From: UBA3071 sp965369635
Lineage (GTDB): Bacteria > Chloroflexota > Anaerolineae > UBA3071
Direction: 5' to 3'
DNA length: 30,470 nucleotides
NCBI GenBank assembly: GCA_965369635.1
Contig: CBDURC010000008.1
Location: forward strand, 1-30,470
The translations under genes and the position numbers were made by a program. The notes beneath the pieces are model-generated. The model saw only the letters and a program-made list of their open reading frames with translations, was not told where the DNA came from and did not search any database. Each line of letters opens with the position of its first letter. The first letter of the stretch is position 1. Below are positions 25,819-30,470 of this stretch, piece after piece.

Positions 25819-28800
25819 CTAGGCAAGCCGGCGGAGAACCATCAGCGTCAGGTCATCAGAAGGCGGATTGTCCCCGACGAAATCGCTCACCGAAGCGCAG
25901 ATAGCCTCCAACATCGCCTGGGCTGGAGTGTCAGCGGCGGCCTCGATAGCTGCCTGCAGACGTCCTTCGCCGTAGATGTCGCCTCCTGGGGAAAACGCCT
26001 CAGTGACGCCGTCGGTGTAGAAAACCAGGACGTCGCCCGGTTCCAGAGCGACGATCCTCTCCCCCAAATGTATCCCTTCCAGTACACCGAGCACCATCCC
26101 CTCGCTGCGGAGCCATTCCTCTTCCCCGGTGCGGGGTCGCAACAGTAACGGCGGGTTGTGCCCGGCACTGGCATAGGCTAGCTGTCCCGTTTGCAATGAC
26201 AACACCGCGTAGAAAGCGGTGACGAACATACCGTCCTGGGCGTCCGGCACCAGCAAATCATTGACGCGAGCCAGCACACCGGCTGGCGACGCGGCTTCCA
26301 GCGCCGCCGCCCGCACCAGCGTGCGAGTGAGGCTCATGAAGAGCGCGGCCGGCATCCCCTTGTCGGCCACGTCGGCAATCACCAATCCCAGCTTCCCGTC
26401 GGGAAGCTCGAAGAAATCATAGAAATCGCCCCCTACCTCGCGCGCCGCCTGCCAGGTGGCCGCCAGCTCCCAGCCAGGCAGGTCAGGCAATCCGCTGGGC
26501 ATAAAGGCCTCCTGCAGTTCGTGAGCGAACTGCAGTTCCCGCTCCAGCCGCTCGCGCTGTGCTCTCTCTTCCAGCAACCGGTCGTTCTGCACAGCCAAGG
26601 CCGCCTGCTGTGCGATCCCCGTGATCAACTCCAGCCGTCTGTCACGGAGGTGATGTGACTTGCCGGCCTCCTCCACCAGCATCACACCCAGCACATCGCC
26701 CATCACCAACATGGGGACAGCGACCAGCGGGGGGGGCTCACCCTGCTCTTGCCGCGCGAACTCGGCGGCGAAGTCAGCAGGGATCAGGTCGCCCCACTCC
26801 TTGGAGATATCCCCCGACTCCTTGGCAATACCCAATGAAACGTCCGAGGGGTAGGTCACCAGGCTGTTGCGATCGCGGACGATATCGAGGAGCGGGAAAT
26901 CGCCAGGTGCATAACGCCGTGTCAGCGGGAGTGAGCCGTCGCTCGCCCCCACGTCCCCCCCGCGGGGGAAGCCATAGGCCTGAGCTAGCTGGAAAACAGA
27001 CTGCTCGCCGTTCCATAGGAAGATGACACATCGCTGCACGCCCACGAGCATGGAAGTGATGCGAACGATGGCTTCCAAGATGTCGTCCAGTGTGTCGAGA
27101 CTGACCACCGCCTGCGCCACCTGCAGCAGCGCCACCGACACGTACGCCTCCTCCTGCCGCTCCTGCAACAGCAGGGTATTGGAAACAGCGGCTGCCGCCT
27201 GGTAGGCGATGCCGCGGATAATGCCCCAGGACATATCGTTCAGTTCACCCATGCCGAGTTCGGGCTCGCCGCCCCGGTAGTCAAGCAGCATCGCTCCCAG
27301 CACCTCGCCATGGGCCACCAGGGGCACCAGCCAGGGCGACTCGAAACCGCACGCCGAGGCAATGTCCTTCGCCAATCCCAGGTCAGCAGCCGCATCAGGG
27401 AGGAAGATGGGGTCCCTGGCGACATCGAGCAAATCGAAGGCTGGTGCGCAGCTCAGGCCAATGTCCCAACTATCGAAGGCAAGTTGCTGTGCCTGGCTAA
27501 GGCCGTAGGCTGCCGCCGGCACGAAGGTCTTGACAGCTTCATTCCACAAGAGCAAGGCGCACCGCTCCACGACGGTCACCATGGGCACCAACCGGACGAC
27601 CGTCTCCAGCACCTCGTCGAGGGTGGTCTGCGACTGGGTGGCTTCGGCCACCTGGAGCAGCACCGTCGAGACATAGGCTTGCTCTTGGGCGGCCTGGTAG
27701 AGACGGGTGTTCTCGATGGCAACAGCGGCATGGCTGGCAAAGGCGTCCGTCATCGCCCGGGACTCGGGTCCGTAGCGTCCAGGCATGCGATGGGCCATGG
27801 TCAGCAATCCAAGCTGCCGGTCACCGGTGCGCAGCGGGGCGGCGATGGCGGAGTAGTCAGGTGGAAACTCCAGGGCCGCCCCCAGTGGTTCGTAGGGAGA
27901 CCCCGGGGTGCGGACCGTAGGCTGGTCGGCCTCCAGCGCCTGGCTAAACCAGGCAGGGGTCTCAGACGAGAAATCGGCGATGCACACTTCCTCCGGGAAC
28001 CCATGAGCGGCTGCCAGGCACAGATCCCCGTCCCGCAGAAGCCAGATGGCAACTGCATCGCTGGGGAGGTTGCGCTCCAACTCGGTCAAGATAGCGTCGA
28101 GCATCTGATCGAGATCCACGCCAGCAGCCAGGAGGCCGGCCACCTCCCGCAGGCTGTCAGCGACCTGTCGCCGCCAGCGCTCCGAGCGATACAGGTTGGC
28201 ATTACGGATGGCGATGGCCACATTGTCGGCCAGGGCCTCCAGAAGGAAACGATCGTGGTCGCCAAAGGCATCTTGCCGGTCGCTTTGCACGTCGAGCACA
28301 CCCAACACCTCAGTGCCGAAGACGAGGGGCACGGCCAGTTCAGCCCGCGTGTCGTCCGGTGACAAGGGCGATGGGCGATAGCGAGGCTCGCTGCTCACGT
28401 CGTTGGCCAGCAACGTTTCGCCGTGACGGGCCACCCAGGGAATGACTCCCCCGGGATCGTCCAATCGGTAGCTCAACCCCTGCTCTTGCGACGCCTGGCT
28501 GCGGGCACCGCTCCCCGCCCGATAGAGGATTCGCTGGCACACAGGGTCAACGGTGAAGAGGTGTACGAAGCGATAGCCCAACCTGTGGTGAAGTAGGTCC
28601 ACAACTTCGTTGAGCAATCTGTCCAGGTCGAGCAATGAGGCCACCTGGGCGCTGACCTCGCGCACCAACAAGAGCTGCTCGCACTGCCGCCGTTCAATCG
28701 CCAGCAGGCGCGCCGCGTGCAAAGCGGCAGCCGACTGAGCGGCCAGGCCATCGAGGAACTGCGCCTCTGCTTCGCTGAAGGGCGGGCCGTCGGGTCGTTC

Positions 28801-29148
28801 CACCTGCAACACGCCCAGCACGGTATCCTGCGCAACCAGCGGTACAGCAAGGGCCGATGCGAGGCTCGATCCGGCCTCGCCAGTGCGGACAGCCTGGCAG
28901 GTCTCGAGGGCGCGGCGCATCGCCTCGGACGGGAGTTCGGCGGGAACCGCGGTCGATTCCGCCAAGTCGTGCAGACCGCGAGGCGGTTCGGCCAGCCAGA
29001 GCTCGGCCTGGCCGCCCAGCAGCCTCTCGGCTGTCTGCACGATGAGCTCTCGCTGGCCAAGGATGGTCGGCTGGGCCATCAGTTGCCCGCCCAGGTCGAG
29101 CAGTTGTCGCCACTTCGGTTGATCAGCCATTTGCAGCCAGTTGCCCAA
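25819..29148 (-). CDS. SpoIIE-type PP2C serine phosphatase with five GAF domains
   Basis: A 1109-residue cytoplasmic sensor phosphatase. Five GAF-type domains follow one another at about residues 15-150, 160-320, 330-485, 490-660 and 665-860; each ends in a helix such as LADNVAIAIRNANLYRSE or IAQQAALAVQNDRLLEER. A short coiled linker (860-885) leads to a PP2C/SpoIIE domain (885-1109) with the metal-binding acidic residues in EVGGDFYDFF, IADVADKG, YTDGVTEAF and SDDLTLMVL. Such enzymes act on anti-anti-sigma factors (RsbU-like partner switching), but no STAS or anti-sigma gene is nearby. The TTG start at 29148 is supported by GGAGAGG five bases upstream; ATG 29130 is the alternative. No transmembrane segment seen. 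Confidence 0.9.
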   Translation of the reverse strand: MGNWLQMADQPKWRQLLDLGGQLMAQPTILGQRELIVQTAERLLGGQAELWLAEPPRGLHDLAESTAVPAELPSEAMRRALETCQAVRTGEAGSSLASALAVPLVAQDTVLGVLQVERPDGPPFSEAEAQFLDGLAAQSAAALHAARLLAIERRQCEQLLLVREVSAQVASLLDLDRLLNEVVDLLHHRLGYRFVHLFTVDPVCQRILYRAGSGARSQASQEQGLSYRLDDPGGVIPWVARHGETLLANDVSSEPRYRPSPLSPDDTRAELAVPLVFGTEVLGVLDVQSDRQDAFGDHDRFLLEALADNVAIAIRNANLYRSERWRRQVADSLREVAGLLAAGVDLDQMLDAILTELERNLPSDAVAIWLLRDGDLCLAAAHGFPEEVCIADFSSETPAWFSQALEADQPTVRTPGSPYEPLGAALEFPPDYSAIAAPLRTGDRQLGLLTMAHRMPGRYGPESRAMTDAFASHAAVAIENTRLYQAAQEQAYVSTVLLQVAEATQSQTTLDEVLETVVRLVPMVTVVERCALLLWNEAVKTFVPAAAYGLSQAQQLAFDSWDIGLSCAPAFDLLDVARDPIFLPDAAADLGLAKDIASACGFESPWLVPLVAHGEVLGAMLLDYRGGEPELGMGELNDMSWGIIRGIAYQAAAAVSNTLLLQERQEEAYVSVALLQVAQAVVSLDTLDDILEAIVRITSMLVGVQRCVIFLWNGEQSVFQLAQAYGFPRGGDVGASDGSLPLTRRYAPGDFPLLDIVRDRNSLVTYPSDVSLGIAKESGDISKEWGDLIPADFAAEFARQEQGEPPPLVAVPMLVMGDVLGVMLVEEAGKSHHLRDRRLELITGIAQQAALAVQNDRLLEERAQRERLERELQFAHELQEAFMPSGLPDLPGWELAATWQAAREVGGDFYDFFELPDGKLGLVIADVADKGMPAALFMSLTRTLVRAAALEAASPAGVLARVNDLLVPDAQDGMFVTAFYAVLSLQTGQLAYASAGHNPPLLLRPRTGEEEWLRSEGMVLGVLEGIHLGERIVALEPGDVLVFYTDGVTEAFSPGGDIYGEGRLQAAIEAAADTPAQAMLEAICASVSDFVGDNPPSDDLTLMVLRRLA

Positions 29149-29184
29149 AACAACCTCTCCGTTTTGGTACTTCTCTCGGCGCGC

Positions 29185-29213
29185 ATTGTACCACAGTCTC
29201 TTTCATCCAACAA
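29185..29213 (-). promoter_or_regulatory. Promoter of the GAF/SpoIIE gene
   Basis: On the minus strand, TTGTTG (29213-29208), 17 bases, TACAAT (29190-29185), about 37 bases before the start codon. The -10 region extends to TGTGGTACAAT. Confidence 0.7.
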
Positions 29214-29252
29214 CTACCGCTTTGATCAGACAAGTGCAATGTCAGACCACCT

Positions 29253-29281
29253 TTGGCGGAGCAGAGGAGGTGTGGTACAAT
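29253..29281 (+). promoter_or_regulatory. Promoter of the GH3-like gene
   Basis: TTGGCG (29253-29258), 17 bases, TACAAT (29276-29281), within TGTGGTACAAT (29271-29281), which is the exact inverted copy of the -10 region of the divergent gene. Confidence 0.65.
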
Positions 29282-29377
29282 ATTCAATATTCAATGGCGC
29301 CCGCACCTGGACAGGCCAGGAGCGGCGGTTCGTTTTCCAAGACTTGACGCTGATGACTTCAACCTGGAGGTAGATCG

Positions 29378-30470
29378 ATGGCTAGCCGAGACCCTCAAGC
29401 AATGCTCAACGCACTTCTACAACCCTGGCACGACGCCGTGAAGGATCCGGCGGAGGCTCAACAAGAGGTGCTACACCGTCTCCTAACGATCTACTCGCAG
29501 AGCGACTACGGGAAGCAGCATGACGCAACCAATATCGGCAGCATCGAGGAGTACCGCCGCGCCTTCCCCACCGCCACCTATGAGGATTACAAGCCGCTCA
29601 TCGAGCGGGTGATGGCCGGCGAGGTGAGTCTGCTTCTGGCTGAAGAGCCAGTGGGCTGGGCGATCACCCGAGGTACGACGAAGGGTGAGTCCAAGTTCAT
29701 TCCCATGACGCCGACCGACCTGCGCATGCGCGTCAGCGCCGGGCGGGCGATGATGAACTATGTGGCCACCACCGGCCGCTACGACTTGTTCCAGGGGGTC
29801 AACCTGAATCTGAACTTCCCCTCGGCCGTAGGGACTGTGCGGATGGGGGAGAGAGATGTGGAGTACGGCTACAGCTCGGGCATCTACACGAAGTATGTGT
29901 CAGCCCACACGCCCATCCGTTCGCTGCCAACACAGCAGGCCATTGACGCCTTGGGTGGAGGCAAGACCAAGCGCGATTGGGACGCTCGCTTCGAGTTGGC
30001 CTACGAGAAATGCAAGGAGGAAAATGTCACGCTGGTGGGAGGCGTGATCATGACCGCTCTGCGCTTCGGGCGCTACCTGCGGAGGGCGCACGGTGTCTAC
30101 CCCAAGAAGCTCTGGAAAACGCAGATCATGACGCTGGGCAGCGCGCCGGGCATCAACACCCGCTATCAGCCGGCGCTCACCGCGCTCTACGGGCCGGTGG
30201 CCATCCGCGAGATCTACGGTGCCACCGAGGGCATGTTCGGGCAGCAGCGGGATGAGCGCAGGGCGTGGGTACCGAACTACGACCTCTTCTTCTTCGAGGT
30301 GCAGACGCGGTCGGGCATCAAGATGCTACATGAAATGCGCCGCGGCGAGATGGGCAGCCTGGTCGTCTCCACGCCCATCCTGCCCCGCTACAGGATCGGC
30401 GATGTGATCCTTGCCCTCCAGCCGCCCTACTTCCGCTGCATTGGCCGAACCTACTGGTGGACTCCCCTGA
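29378..30470 (+). CDS. GH3-superfamily adenylate-forming enzyme, 3'-truncated by the window edge
   Basis: The first 364 codons of a GH3-like protein, a group of ANL-type enzymes that activate a carboxylic acid as acyl-AMP and transfer it to an amino acid or another acceptor. Visible motifs: YEDYKPLIERVMAGE, the ATP-binding loop ITRGTTKGESKFIP (family form S/T-S-G-T-T; the second position is Arg here), IYGATEGMFG, and PRYRIGDVI, where the Asp contacts ribose. The C-terminal lid domain is beyond the window. GGAGG (29366-29370) is seven bases before the ATG. Bacterial members are poorly characterised; the substrate is unknown. Confidence 0.88.
   Translation, partial: MASRDPQAMLNALLQPWHDAVKDPAEAQQEVLHRLLTIYSQSDYGKQHDATNIGSIEEYRRAFPTATYEDYKPLIERVMAGEVSLLLAEEPVGWAITRGTTKGESKFIPMTPTDLRMRVSAGRAMMNYVATTGRYDLFQGVNLNLNFPSAVGTVRMGERDVEYGYSSGIYTKYVSAHTPIRSLPTQQAIDALGGGKTKRDWDARFELAYEKCKEENVTLVGGVIMTALRFGRYLRRAHGVYPKKLWKTQIMTLGSAPGINTRYQPALTALYGPVAIREIYGATEGMFGQQRDERRAWVPNYDLFFFEVQTRSGIKMLHEMRRGEMGSLVVSTPILPRYRIGDVILALQPPYFRCIGRTYWWTPL

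Overview
The window looks like chromosomal DNA from a GC-rich, non-model bacterium, most likely a member of the Chloroflexota (Anaerolineae-like). That placement is inferred from gene content: a CIRCE-controlled hrcA-grpE-dnaK operon, DUF2089 and SHOCT-like small proteins, a very long multi-GAF SpoIIE-type phosphatase, many cobalamin-type radical SAM paralogues, and spacers full of short tandem repeats. No rRNA, tRNA, CRISPR array or intact transposase gene was seen. Almost every gene is on the + strand; the exception is the phosphatase at 25819-29148.

Layout. (1) 1-5684, housekeeping and Fe-S/cofactor genes: the 3' part of a dihydrolipoamide dehydrogenase, a DUF624-type membrane protein, a SufR-like regulator behind a strong promoter, moaA, an Nfu-type Fe-S carrier and an RtcB RNA ligase. 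(2) 5701-17584, the most unusual region: five radical SAM genes (four of the B12-binding type without DxHxxG, one SPASM type), then a family 2 glycosyltransferase and a polyprenyl-phosphate sugar phosphotransferase. Together they suggest a cell-surface glycan or lipid pathway with several radical tailoring steps. This region is interrupted twice by accessory DNA: 8723-10382 (a DUF433 remnant, an orphan small ORF, two fossil copies of the start of the third radical SAM gene, and a DUF3800 gene) and 14299-15216 (a promoter and a two-gene cassette that may be toxin-antitoxin-like). (3) 17640-21420, heat-shock operon: promoter, perfect CIRCE, hrcA, grpE, dnaK, terminator; dnaJ does not follow. (4) 21490-25777: a DUF2089 regulator, a GNAT acetyltransferase overlapping an MFS transporter, and two intact plus one wrecked SHOCT-like paralogues. 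(5) 25819-30470: a phosphatase with five GAF domains, divergent from a truncated GH3-family adenylating enzyme; their promoters form an 11-bp inverted repeat.

The clearest pattern that ordinary gene calling does not explain is a set of short tandem-repeat elements. They have units of about 7-8 bases, often as left tandem repeats, a short core, then the reverse-complement repeats. They sit directly after the stop codons of many genes, each with a different unit. One CCCAATN heptamer array (six copies, exactly 42 bases) lies in frame inside the glycosyltransferase. Others touch a stop codon or abut decayed genes. They behave like a spreading repeat class that shapes spacers and sometimes breaks genes.

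All functions are assigned by reading motifs; no database search was run.
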